Assembly (NCBI RefSeq): GCF_007741475.1
Contig: NZ_CP036261.1
Span: 3,219,428 to 3,283,427, forward strand
DNA: 64,000 nt
Direction of reading: 5' to 3'
Source of the DNA: Rosistilla ulvae
GTDB lineage: Bacteria > Planctomycetota > Planctomycetia > Pirellulales > Pirellulaceae
This document shows, one piece after another, positions 10,498 through 21,526 of the stretch. A program made the translations under genes and the position numbers. A model generated the notes under the pieces. It saw nothing but the letters and a program-made list of their open reading frames with translations. It was not told the DNA's origin and did no database searches. Within the stretch, counting starts at the first letter, position 1, and the number at the start of each line of letters is the position of its first letter.

Positions 10498-11265
10498 CTA
10501 GGTTCCGCGGACGTTGCCGTACCAACGCAAATGCATCCGGTCGCAGTACTGGAACCCTTGCTGGTCGCACCAGGGACGCAGCCACGATTCGTGCGCGTCC
10601 AGCTCCGCCGTCGAACGCGACTGGGGCATGATCCAGACTTTGGCGGGATCGACGTCCGGGCGCAGTTCGTCGACCATCCGCTGAACCTCGACCTGTTCGT
10701 CCGGCTCGTCGACGACAAATTTTAATTGATAATCGGGCGACTCAACCATCAACCGGCGAACGACATCAACAGCCCAGCGGCGACGATCATGCTGCTGCTG
10801 CCACTTTTCACCGATGCTCCCATCGCGGGGGCGGCTGCCCGCCAGTTTGGGGCTAATCGACATCAGGTCGCAGGCTGTATCTTGGTAGATAGTGCCGGCG
10901 GTTTCGATCGTCGTGTGCAGGCCGCGGTCGGCCAGTTGCCGGCAGAGCGTGACGATCTCGGGAAACAGCATCGGTTCGCCCCCAGTCAGCACGACGTGGG
11001 AGACCTGCAATTTCATGACATCGGCGACGATGCTGTCGATCGACTGCTGAGCCCCTTCGGGATTCCAAGAGGCGTGGGGGGTGTCGCAGAACCAGCATCG
11101 CAGGTTGCATCCGCTGACTCGGATGAATGCGCTGGATGTTCCCGTTAAAAGGCCCTCGCCTTGCCGACTGGCATAAAGTTCGGCAATGCGCAGCGTACCC
11201 CCTTTCGCCTTGGAGAGCGAATGCGACAATGTCCGGTTTAATTCAGGAGAATGCGAAGTGTCCAC
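10498..11265 (-). CDS. queE: 7-carboxy-7-deazaguanine synthase (radical SAM)
   Basis: Makes 7-carboxy-7-deazaguanine from 6-carboxytetrahydropterin on the way to preQ0 and queuosine. The compact radical SAM cluster motif CNLRCWFC gives C53, C57 and C60, preceded by YASRQGEG, a family hallmark. TGGEPM follows. The nominal start is GTG 11265, which lacks a clear ribosome site and would overlap the start of the divergent queF gene; most relatives begin close to the [13 protein letters not shown] strand (about residue 26), so the true start may be internal and non-ATG. Its partner in the pathway, queF, lies head to head. Confidence 0.9.
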   Translation of the reverse strand: MDTSHSPELNRTLSHSLSKAKGGTLRIAELYASRQGEGLLTGTSSAFIRVSGCNLRCWFCDTPHASWNPEGAQQSIDSIVADVMKLQVSHVVLTGGEPMLFPEIVTLCRQLADRGLHTTIETAGTIYQDTACDLMSISPKLAGSRPRDGSIGEKWQQQHDRRRWAVDVVRRLMVESPDYQLKFVVDEPDEQVEVQRMVDELRPDVDPAKVWIMPQSRSTAELDAHESWLRPWCDQQGFQYCDRMHLRWYGNVRGT

Positions 11266-11623
11266 TGACTTTGGTGATCTGCTAGAAACGTTTGATAACC
11301 CGTACGCTGGTCGAAACTACACGATCGAACACACGTGCCCCGAGTTTACATCGGTCTGCCCGAAGACGGGACAGCCCGATTTCGGCACGTTGGTCTTTAC
11401 TTACGTTCCCAACGAACTGTGTATCGAACTGAAAAGCTTGAAGATGTATCTGCAACGATACCGCAACGAGGGTATCTTCTACGAACACATTACCAATCGG
11501 ATCATGGACGACTTTGTGAATGCCGTAAAGCCACGTTGGGCGAATTTAGAGAGTCGTTGGACGCCACGCGGTGGTTTGTCCAGCGTGATCGTTGTCGAAT
11601 ATCCTGATTCCGAAGACGAATAA
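11258..11623 (+). CDS. queF: NADPH-dependent preQ0 reductase
   Basis: 121 aa from GTG 11258, chosen because CAGGAGA lies 7 nt upstream. Reduces 7-cyano-7-deazaguanine to preQ1. The family features are present: [18 protein letters not shown], with the catalytic cysteine in SVCP, the ELKSLKMYL helix with its substrate-binding Glu, and [13 protein letters not shown]. The length fits the short unimodular QueF class. It is divergent from queE, with the two nominal 5' ends overlapping by eight bases. Confidence 0.93.
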   Translation: MSTDFGDLLETFDNPYAGRNYTIEHTCPEFTSVCPKTGQPDFGTLVFTYVPNELCIELKSLKMYLQRYRNEGIFYEHITNRIMDDFVNAVKPRWANLESRWTPRGGLSSVIVVEYPDSEDE

Positions 11624-11675
11624 TCGCCCGCTTCCCACCTTTCCTTTTTCAAACTGAAAACCGAGTAATCACGTC

Positions 11676-12686
11676 ATGCCTGCCTCCGCTCCATCCGTTC
11701 TGCTTTCTGGATTTTCCGACGAAGCCGCGATCGACAAGACCGCCGTTCAACAGTTCGCCGCCTTTGCCGCTTTGGGCATGAAGTGGTTTTCGCTGCGATT
11801 CATCGACGCTGGCGATGGCATCAAGAACGCGATGCAATTGACCGACCCCGAGATCAAGACGATCCGCGAACTGATGGACGCCTACGGCCTCCGCGTCGCA
11901 ACGCTCGGTTCGCCGATCGGCAAAGTGAAACTGAAAGACGTCGACGACGGAACCAGCAACCGCTACGTCCCCTTCGAAGAATATTTGAAGACCGAAGTCG
12001 TCCGCGCCTGCGAACTGGCGAACGCGTTCGATTGCAAACTGATCCGCGGCTTCTCCTATTACCACCCCAAGGGGACCAAGCCCGAAGATCACTTGAGCCA
12101 AGCTTGCGACCAGCTGGGCAAGATCGCTGAAGTCTGCGACTCGCACGGCCTGACTTACGGCCTGGAAGTCGAAGCGAATCTGATCGGCCAAACCGGTCAA
12201 CTGATGGCTCAACTGCACGAAGGAGTCAACCATCCCGCGTTGGTCACGATCTTCGACGGTGCCAACATCAGCACCCAAGGTTTTTCGGCCGATCAAGTTT
12301 ACGAGCAGTACTTGGCGATGAAACCCGGCCTGGGTTGGTTGCACATCAAGGACTACCACGACCCAAGCCCCACGGGACGCATCCATCACGTCGACGAAGC
12401 TTCGCTGAAGAACTTCGTTCCCGCCGACCGCGGCGATTGTGGGCACGAAGCGATCTTGCGCGACCTGGCGGCTTACATGCCAGAAGTCGAAGCGCGGATG
12501 GCCAAGCGTGGCGCTCCAGGCGTCGTTTGCGATCTGGAACCACACGTCAAGGGTGGCGGCCAGTTCGGCGGCTTCAGCGGTCCCGACGGCTTTGGCGTTG
12601 CGATGCGTGGCCTGTGTCGAGTACTTGATTACGTCGGGATCGATTACGAAACGCGATCCTTCGACGATATCAAAGCCTCGATCTAA
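11676..12686 (+). CDS. sugar phosphate isomerase/epimerase family TIM-barrel protein
   Basis: 336 aa with the xylose isomerase-like TIM barrel (AP endonuclease 2 superfamily). Candidate metal ligands in order are Glu in YGLEVEAN, Asp in FDGAN, His in WLHIKDYH and Glu in CDLEPH, the usual E-D-H-E spread for this fold. There is no signal peptide. The substrate cannot be told; relatives act on ketoses or inositol derivatives. It is followed 13 nt later by an exported protein on the same strand, so the two may be co-transcribed. Confidence 0.85.
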   Translation: MPASAPSVLLSGFSDEAAIDKTAVQQFAAFAALGMKWFSLRFIDAGDGIKNAMQLTDPEIKTIRELMDAYGLRVATLGSPIGKVKLKDVDDGTSNRYVPFEEYLKTEVVRACELANAFDCKLIRGFSYYHPKGTKPEDHLSQACDQLGKIAEVCDSHGLTYGLEVEANLIGQTGQLMAQLHEGVNHPALVTIFDGANISTQGFSADQVYEQYLAMKPGLGWLHIKDYHDPSPTGRIHHVDEASLKNFVPADRGDCGHEAILRDLAAYMPEVEARMAKRGAPGVVCDLEPHVKGGGQFGGFSGPDGFGVAMRGLCRVLDYVGIDYETRSFDDIKASI

Positions 12687-12699
12687 ACGGGTCTCGCCC

Positions 12700-13827
12700 A
12701 TGCGTCCGCTGCTCGCTTGCCTGATTCTGCTCGCCATCCCACGCCTGGCGCTGGGATGTTTGTTCTGCGAAGCGTTGGCCAGCACGCTGTCGGACGACAT
12801 TCGTGAATCGGCCGCGTGCGTGATCGCTCAATGGGATCGCGACGCGGCGTCGCCGGCATCCGAGATTGGGATGCAGCTGGCGAAATTCCAAGTCACCAAA
12901 GTTCTCAAAGGGGACGATCGGATCGGCCCGCGAGTCGAAGCCTACATCCTGCCCGAGGAACCTCCGACCGGCCCGGTGCTTCTGTTCGCCTTTGGGGAAG
13001 CGGAGGCGCCGCAGTGGTCGGCACCGCTGCCGCTGGCTCCCGTTTCCGTCAAGTATCTCAACGGCCTGCAGTCAGCTCCGGCTGCCGGCAGCGACCGGCT
13101 CGCCTACTTCTTGCCCTTTCTTGTCGCCGAAGATCGGCATGTCGCCGACGACGCGTACAACGAATTCGCGCGAGCCCCTTTCGCCGACATCGACGGGCTG
13201 GGCGATCGGCTCGATCGTCAGTGGGTGCTAGAGAACCTGCAGTCCTATCTGAAGGACGACACGACACCGCCGCATCGCATCCGATTGATGTGGACGTTGT
13301 TGAGCGTCTGTGGCGAGCCGGAAGATGCCGCGTTGGTCCAGCGTGTAATCGACGATAAGACGATCGACCGCAACGCAATTGGTTGGGACGCAGCGATGGG
13401 CTGCTACATGTCGCTAGCAGGTCCAACTGGTTTGGAGCAGGTAAATCAACTGTTGAGTAGCAGCGATGATGAGCAAACGCTTTTCATGGCTCTGAACGCG
13501 ATCCGTTTTCACGCCGTCGAGACGAAGCGGTTTGACCAAACGGAACTCGCCGCGGCGCTGCATCCTTTGCTGCGCAACGTTCGCTTGGCAGCTTACGTCA
13601 TCCCTGACCTGGCTCGCATGGAAGACTGGACCGTCGGCCCGCGTCTGATGGAGTTGTACGCCCAGCCCGATTCCGGACCGATCCGAATCCACATCGTCAA
13701 CTACTTCCGCACCTCCCCACGTCCCGATGCCGCTCAAGCGCTAGCGACCTGTCGCGAGCTAGATCCCACGGCCGTTCGCCGCGCCGAACTTTTGTTCGGC
13801 AACCTGCGACCGCGCAAAGACCAGTAG
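12700..13827 (+). CDS. exported protein of unknown function with helical-repeat C-terminus
   Basis: 375 aa from ATG 12700; a longer in-frame opening starts inside the upstream gene and is rejected because residues from 12700 form a clear signal peptide (MRPLLACLILLAIPRLALG). The mature N-terminus has CLFC, then a beta-rich section (about 60-140), and the last two thirds is alpha-helical with HEAT-like pairs. Similar cysteine-starting exported proteins occur in Planctomycetes, but I do not recognise a characterised family. Confidence 0.75.
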   Translation: MRPLLACLILLAIPRLALGCLFCEALASTLSDDIRESAACVIAQWDRDAASPASEIGMQLAKFQVTKVLKGDDRIGPRVEAYILPEEPPTGPVLLFAFGEAEAPQWSAPLPLAPVSVKYLNGLQSAPAAGSDRLAYFLPFLVAEDRHVADDAYNEFARAPFADIDGLGDRLDRQWVLENLQSYLKDDTTPPHRIRLMWTLLSVCGEPEDAALVQRVIDDKTIDRNAIGWDAAMGCYMSLAGPTGLEQVNQLLSSSDDEQTLFMALNAIRFHAVETKRFDQTELAAALHPLLRNVRLAAYVIPDLARMEDWTVGPRLMELYAQPDSGPIRIHIVNYFRTSPRPDAAQALATCRELDPTAVRRAELLFGNLRPRKDQ

Positions 13828-13896
13828 TCCGCCAAGCGACGCTTCGCTTCGCGACTGGGAATTGTTGCGTGGCGCGGCGTTGCGGGGCAGTGAATC

Positions 13897-14643
13897 TTAT
13901 TGCCTTGGTTTGCGGTAGAACTCGCGGTCGTTCATTCGCGGTTGCTCGCCGTATGTCGGGTAGGCTCCGTCGTAATAGGGCGGCGTTGGATAGGCTTGAG
14001 TTGGCGGGTAAGGCGTTAGCGACGCGCCGCCGAAACCGGGCTGTCCGTATCCGCCGGGATAACCTGATCCGCCACCATGGTATCCACCACCGGAAAGTCC
14101 ACCGCCAGGGTAAGCTCCACCAGGCTGGCCGCCGCCGGGATGGTTTCCGCCATGGTAACCGTTGCCGTTACCGCCGTGATGTTGGCCGTGGGGATGTCCG
14201 CCGCCGTTCGGATATCCGCCGGCGTTGGATCCGGGATTTGGATAACCGCCTTGCCAGCCGGGGTAATAGCCGCCGACGTTCATGCCGGCCAATGGGGCTC
14301 CCCAAGCCGAGTAGGGTGCGGAATAGGGTCGCACAGGAAATCGCCATTCGCCGTAGGGGCGGACTGGTTCGCCCCACTTTTCGACGCTGTGGTAATTGTC
14401 TGCTGCTTGGCCATATTGCAGCGTGCTGCGATACTGGCGATAACCGCTCTCACGATAAGTGGGGTCGACCCGCGAGACCGCTGGAGCTTTGGCGGCATAT
14501 TGATCGACGCGGGCTCCGGTCGATGGGTCGTGCGTGTAGGTGCTCGGCAGCGTCAACCAATCCGCTCCACAAGCAATGCCCTGGACCGCGACCACGACGG
14601 TGGCGACGATCAACTGGGGAATTGCAAGGTTTGGGAATCGCAT
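13897..14643 (-). CDS. secreted glycine/proline/tyrosine-rich low-complexity protein
   Basis: 248 aa from ATG 14643, where a signal peptide begins (MRFPNLAIPQLIVATVVVAV); the frame is open further upstream but that part is not leader-like. After a short region with repeated R-Y and P-V-R-P-Y elements, the centre (about 130-220) is made of GGYPGG, GGGYHGG and GGNHPGG units with histidines, and the C-terminus is P/Y-rich. It looks like a flexible surface or matrix protein; the His-rich glycine repeats could bind metal. No enzyme domain is visible. Confidence 0.65.
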   Translation of the reverse strand: MRFPNLAIPQLIVATVVVAVQGIACGADWLTLPSTYTHDPSTGARVDQYAAKAPAVSRVDPTYRESGYRQYRSTLQYGQAADNYHSVEKWGEPVRPYGEWRFPVRPYSAPYSAWGAPLAGMNVGGYYPGWQGGYPNPGSNAGGYPNGGGHPHGQHHGGNGNGYHGGNHPGGGQPGGAYPGGGLSGGGYHGGGSGYPGGYGQPGFGGASLTPYPPTQAYPTPPYYDGAYPTYGEQPRMNDREFYRKPRQ

Positions 14644-14844
14644 CGGATAGACTCGCTGGTTGGACGTTTGCGTTGAAAGGCGTCTGCTTGGCCTCCTTCC
14701 ACAATAATCCGGTTCCGAATTGGCAAGCGATTTGTCGCCAGAAAGCCAACTTTCACGCCCGATTCCCGCCGTCACAATCGCTACAACCCGCAGCCTCCGA
14801 CCGGCATCACGGCTCTCCAACTTCACCGCATCTCGAAAAACCGC

Positions 14845-15849
14845 GTGTCTGAAACCGATCACCTACAACCGATTTGCGACCGCGTCGCCGCCGTCTGGCC
14901 CGTGCAGCGATGGGGTTCGCTGCGCGTGGTGGTTGGCGTCAGCGGAGGCGCCGACAGCGTCTGCTTAGTGCGGACGTTGGCGCAGATGGCCGGCGGGGCA
15001 TCGTCGAACTTGATCGTTGCCCACTACGACCATCGGACACGCGACGATTCCGGGGACGACGCGGCGTTTGTCGGCGAGGTGGCTCGCGACTTGGGGCTCG
15101 ATTTCGAACTCGGACGTTCCGCATCGCGCGATCCATCGCGCAGCGAAGCCGATCTCCGCGGGGAGCGTTACGATTTTCTCGACTCGGTCGCTCGGCGGCT
15201 CGGCGCCCGTTATGTCGCTGTCGCGCACAACCGCGACGACCAAGTTGAAACGATCCTGCACAACATCTTGCGTGGCACCGGCGGCAAAGGAGCCCGAGGG
15301 ATCGCTCCGTTCCGCCCCTTGGGGGAAGACCTCGTTTTGGCTCGGCCCTTCTTGGACGTCTCGCGCCACTCGATCGAATCGGCGATGTCGGCGGTGGGGC
15401 AATCGTATCGCAGCGACCCAACAAACGTGGTCCCGACGTGGACGCGGAACTGGTTGCGAGTCGAACTGTTGCCGCTGCTGAAGGCTCAGTTTCCGCAGGT
15501 CGATGAATCGCTGTTGCGCTTGGGGCAAAACGTCGGCGAACTGCAGGCGGCTGTCGATCAGATGGCGGCCGAGCTCGAATCGACCGCTGTCCGATACGAA
15601 GCCGGCGCCGTGCGAATCGCTATCGGCCCGATGCGGCTGGCTCCGGAAGCTGTCAAAGTCGCTTTACTGCAAGGTTGTTGGAAGCGGATGGCTTGGCCGA
15701 GGGGCAAAATGTCGCATGGACACTGGAAACTGTTAACGCAGCGGATGTTCGGCGGCGGGCCGCAAGGCAAGCCGCTAAGCTTTGATCTTCCGGGGGATGT
15801 TCAGGTGTCGGTATCAAACGACGAACTCGTGCTGACCCGACGGCTGTAA
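14845..15849 (+). CDS. tilS: tRNA(Ile)-lysidine synthase
   Basis: 334 aa from GTG 14845. Adds lysine to C34 of the tRNA(Ile) CAU anticodon so that it reads AUA. The PP-loop ATP pyrophosphatase motif is GVSGGADS (about 31-38), followed by AHYDHRTR, HNRDDQVET and ILRGTGGKGARGI, which are family signatures. A TilS C-terminal substrate-binding region is present but shorter than in E. coli. No strong ribosome site is visible, so the start is tentative. Confidence 0.92.
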   Translation: MSETDHLQPICDRVAAVWPVQRWGSLRVVVGVSGGADSVCLVRTLAQMAGGASSNLIVAHYDHRTRDDSGDDAAFVGEVARDLGLDFELGRSASRDPSRSEADLRGERYDFLDSVARRLGARYVAVAHNRDDQVETILHNILRGTGGKGARGIAPFRPLGEDLVLARPFLDVSRHSIESAMSAVGQSYRSDPTNVVPTWTRNWLRVELLPLLKAQFPQVDESLLRLGQNVGELQAAVDQMAAELESTAVRYEAGAVRIAIGPMRLAPEAVKVALLQGCWKRMAWPRGKMSHGHWKLLTQRMFGGGPQGKPLSFDLPGDVQVSVSNDELVLTRRL

Positions 15850-15961
15850 AAGAAGCGGCCTTAGATGTAGGATGTCAGGCAAGAAAACTGTCGGCGGCGA
15901 GCCACCCTGCGGTCGGCTCCCCAATAAACATAATCCTTCGAGCCAGGCGGGTTGCGAATCG

Positions 15962-16459
15962 ATGTCTAGACTTGAATTGATCATGATGCGGCACGCCAAG
16001 AGCGACTGGGGCGAGGTGTCGCTTGCGGATCACGACCGGACATTAAACAACCGCGGCCGCCGCGACGCTCCGCGGATCGGCCGCTGGATCCTGGAGCAAG
16101 ACCTGCTTCCCGATCTGGTCCTCTGTTCGACAGCCGTCCGCGCCCAGCAGACGATCGAGGCGGTGGCGGGGGAGTGGCCAGTCGAGGTGCCGATTCACGA
16201 CAGCCGCACGCTCTATCACGCAGCTCCCGAAACGATCATCAAGGTCGTCGCCAGCGACGCGATGGAGGCGAAGCGAGTGATGGTGGTCGGTCACAATCCG
16301 GGAATGGAGATGCTGGCGGGGCACTTTAGCGGTGCCTGCGGCCACTTCCCGACTGCAGCGATTCTGGCTCTGGCCTTCGAAATTCCCGAGTGGTCCAAAC
16401 TACGGCTCAGCAGCCAAGCGATCACGCTGGCCGCAACGCGTCCCAAAGCGATCGATTGA
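15962..16459 (+). CDS. SixA-like phosphohistidine phosphatase
   Basis: 165 aa from ATG 15962; an upstream in-frame extension has no leader or family match. It is a small histidine phosphatase: MRHAKSDWG gives the RH catalytic pair (R10, H11) and VVGHNPGM the second histidine. Length and the AKS after RHA match SixA, which dephosphorylates phosphohistidine on HPt domains or PTS proteins. The target here is unknown; no PTS or HPt gene is in the window. It lies between tilS and bioB on the same strand. Confidence 0.87.
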   Translation: MSRLELIMMRHAKSDWGEVSLADHDRTLNNRGRRDAPRIGRWILEQDLLPDLVLCSTAVRAQQTIEAVAGEWPVEVPIHDSRTLYHAAPETIIKVVASDAMEAKRVMVVGHNPGMEMLAGHFSGACGHFPTAAILALAFEIPEWSKLRLSSQAITLAATRPKAID

Positions 16460-16639
16460 GCAAGTTTTTGCGTTGGCGGGGGCAAACGGCACCGTCGCGG
16501 AATCGTGTGGCGGGATTTGTTCCGGGTAACCAGTTTGCCCGCAGGCGGGAAAGCTTTATAACATCAGGCCTATCATAGCGACCTCGACTGCGGTGCAGCG
16601 GGGGCTTTTTCTTTGAAACGCTTTTTGCTGTTGGCCTAA

Positions 16640-17662
16640 ATGATTTCGAAAACGATGCAAGACGTAGCGACTGGGACTTGGCATGGATTGGCAGACCGCG
16701 TGTTGGCGGGGGAGTCGATCGGACGCGACGAGGCGCTGTCGATTCTGCGGGCCGATGACACTCAGGTGCTCGATATTCTGGCGGCCGCTTACCGGATCCG
16801 CCATCGATACCACGGCAACACCGTGCAGCTGTATTTCTTGATGAACGCTAAGAGCGGTCTGTGCCCCGAGGATTGCGGCTACTGCTCTCAGTCGAAGATC
16901 TCCAACGCACCGGTCGAGAAGTACACGATTCTCAACCGCGAAAAGCTGATGGATGCGGCTCGCGTCGCTGCGGAACGCCAAGCAAAAACGTACTGCTTGG
17001 TAATCTCCGCTCGCGGTCCCAACGAGCGCGAGATGAAGGCTGTCGAGACAATCGTGCCGGAGATCAAAGCGAAGTACGATCTGAAGATCTGTGCTTGCCT
17101 AGGGTTGTTGACCGAAGAGCACGCCCAGCGACTGAAGGCGGCTGGCGTCGACCGCGTCAACCACAACCTGAACACCAGCGAAAACCATTACAAAGAGATC
17201 TGCACCACGCACACCTTTGCCGATCGCAAGGAGACCCTGCACCATGTCCGCAACGCGGGGATGGAGCTGTGCAGCGGTGGGATCATTGGAATGGGCGAGA
17301 CCGATGACGACGTCGTCGACATGGCGATGGAGCTTCGAGAACTGAAAGTCGAATCGATTCCGCTGAACTTCCTGAATGCCGTCGATGGCACGCCGCTGGA
17401 AGGGAACGATCAATTGACTCCCGCCTATTGCCTGAAGGCATTGGCGATGTTCCGGTTCGTCAATCCCGACCGCGAACTGCGGATCTCCGGCGGCCGCGAA
17501 ATCCATCTGCGATCGCTGCAACCCTTGGGGCTTTACGCCGCCAATTCGATGTTCGTCGGCGATTACCTGACGACGCAGGGCCAGCCACCGCAGGCCGATT
17601 ACGACATGATCCGCGACCTCGGATTCGAAGTCACGATCAACGAAGAAACCGTCACGTCGTAA
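16640..17662 (+). CDS. bioB: biotin synthase
   Basis: 340 aa radical SAM enzyme that inserts sulfur into dethiobiotin. The [4Fe-4S] motif CPEDCGYC gives C75, C79 and C82; YNHNLNTS-like and GGIIGMGE motifs and the C-terminal ISGGRE are family landmarks, with Arg in SGGRE near the [2Fe-2S] cluster. Full length for BioB. No other biotin genes are adjacent. The ATG is preceded by a weak T-rich stretch with no clear ribosome site. Confidence 0.95.
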   Translation: MISKTMQDVATGTWHGLADRVLAGESIGRDEALSILRADDTQVLDILAAAYRIRHRYHGNTVQLYFLMNAKSGLCPEDCGYCSQSKISNAPVEKYTILNREKLMDAARVAAERQAKTYCLVISARGPNEREMKAVETIVPEIKAKYDLKICACLGLLTEEHAQRLKAAGVDRVNHNLNTSENHYKEICTTHTFADRKETLHHVRNAGMELCSGGIIGMGETDDDVVDMAMELRELKVESIPLNFLNAVDGTPLEGNDQLTPAYCLKALAMFRFVNPDRELRISGGREIHLRSLQPLGLYAANSMFVGDYLTTQGQPPQADYDMIRDLGFEVTINEETVTS

Positions 17663-18211
17663 CCCGCGCGAACCATTGCGGTCACGAAGCACAAGCGAGT
17701 GATCAAGATTCGCCGCGCGCCCCATACCAGCACGAAGCGCAAGCAAGTGATCAAAAATGCGTCTCTCGCTCGCGTCATGCCGGTTGGAATCTCGTCGGGT
17801 AATCTACGCAAACCGGGGCAACCTTACCGCCGGTTTGCGCATCAAACCCTTCGGCCGCGCTGGAGATACGAGCCCGAAGCGCGAGCGAGTGAGTGCCGTT
17901 TCATTGCGTCACTCGCTTGCGCTTCGTGCTCGTAAAAACGCAGCGTTTTCGCTTGTTTGGGTTGCGTGCTCGCAAGAGTGATACCGTTTTAATCACTCGC
18001 TTGCGCATCGTGCTGGTATGAAACGGAAGTGCGATCTGTGGGCGGATTGATCGTTGGATGAGACCATTGTGTCGCAGGCGTGACGATTAGCCGCTCTCTT
18101 TTGCAGTTGAATGACGCTTCACAATATCTGAAACTATGGTCTGCGACGCGTGTCTATCGCGCTCGCATCTCTCTGTATGCAAGAACTCACCGTTAGAGAA
18201 GTTGTTCGGCT
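17663..18211. repeat. intergenic region with five copies of a short dispersed repeat
   Basis: No gene seen. A roughly 25-nt motif, core CGAAGCGCAAGCGAGTGA, occurs in direct orientation near 17683-17709, 17727-17760 and 17866-17901, and inverted near 17907-17935 and 17991-18019. The adjacent opposite copies at 17866-17901 and 17907-17935 can form a long hairpin. The last 190 bases are repeat-free and should hold the cbb3 operon promoter; I found no clear FNR site there. Confidence 0.7.
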
Positions 18212-20575
<2,364 letters not shown>

Positions 20576-20637
20576 TCTCCGCGTTGCACGACGTGAAATC
20601 ACTGAATCGCAATTACTGCAAAATCTGAGACATCGAA

Positions 20638-20820
20638 ATGATCAGAGACCTTGTTTCCGCACTCGATTATTCCAACTGTGCCGAAATCGCGTTGGGACTG
20701 TTTGTCGCCGCGTTTGCGGTCATGGTCTACGGCACGATGCGGCTGAGCCGCAGTGCAACGGACCGCTTCGCATCGATCCCGTTGAGCGACAAGGTGGAGG
20801 ACCCACGTTATGACCGATAA
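20638..20820 (+). CDS. ccoQ: CcoQ-like small cbb3 oxidase subunit
   Basis: 60 aa, with one membrane helix (about 17-36) and a short polar tail. Position between ccoNO and ccoP and the small single-helix form are the basis of the call; CcoQ stabilises the cbb3 complex. Its 3' end overlaps the ccoP start by 11 bases, indicating coupled translation. Confidence 0.8.
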   Translation: MIRDLVSALDYSNCAEIALGLFVAAFAVMVYGTMRLSRSATDRFASIPLSDKVEDPRYDR

Positions 20821-21412
20821 CAATCACAAGCTCGATCACAGCTACGATGGCATCGAAGAATACGACAACCCGCTGCCAGGTTGGTGGAAGTGGTTGTTTG
20901 TCGCGTCGATCGCGTTCAGCCCCGTCTACTGGGTCTTCTACCACGGCGGCGCCGAAGGCCGCTCGGTGCACGATATCTACGATGTCGCGTTGGCGGAGAA
21001 CACGCGTCTGCAGTTCGCTGAGATCGGCGATCTGGAGCCGAATGCGGAAACGATCGTTCGCTACAGCCACAAGAAAAACTGGGTCCGTGTTGGTGAGGTC
21101 ATCTTTAAGACGAACTGCATCTCGTGCCACGGCCGCAACGGCGAAGGAATGGTCGGTCCGAACCTGACCGACGAACATTACAAGTACATCCAGAACGTCG
21201 AAGACATCGCTAAGATCGTCACCAACGGCGCTGGCGGCAATGCGATGCCGGCTTGGAAGACTCGACTGCATCCCAACGAGATCGTCTTGGTCTCAGCCTA
21301 TGTCGCATCGCTGCGGGGCGAAAACGTCGAAGGGGGCAAAGGTCCCGACGGACGCGAGATTCCGCCATGGCCCGAGGCACCGCCGGAACCCGAAGAAGAA
21401 GCGACGCCGTAA
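20810..21412 (+). CDS. ccoP: cbb3 oxidase subunit III with one haem site
   Basis: 200 aa. The N-terminus (DGIEEYDNPLPGWWKW) is the classic CcoP/FixP anchor, with a membrane helix at about 26-45. One CISCH motif (C103, C106, H107) and M146 in AMPAWK give a single c-type haem. Typical CcoP has two such motifs; the second is absent and the protein is about 100 residues short, ending in a proline/glutamate tail. The start ATG overlaps ccoQ and has AAGGTGGAGG upstream. Confidence 0.9.
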   Translation: MTDNNHKLDHSYDGIEEYDNPLPGWWKWLFVASIAFSPVYWVFYHGGAEGRSVHDIYDVALAENTRLQFAEIGDLEPNAETIVRYSHKKNWVRVGEVIFKTNCISCHGRNGEGMVGPNLTDEHYKYIQNVEDIAKIVTNGAGGNAMPAWKTRLHPNEIVLVSAYVASLRGENVEGGKGPDGREIPPWPEAPPEPEEEATP

Positions 21413-21526
21413 CGCGACGACGACCGCCGACTGCAAACTACAAAACGTTTACTTTTTAAATCGGAATCTAACACTGCAGGGCATCGGCATTGCACGCCCA
21501 CCGGATGCAATGGCTGTAAGTTCCTC

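Noticed and set aside
17663..18022. IS element remnant
   Set aside because: Only short repeat copies; no transposase or target-site duplication.
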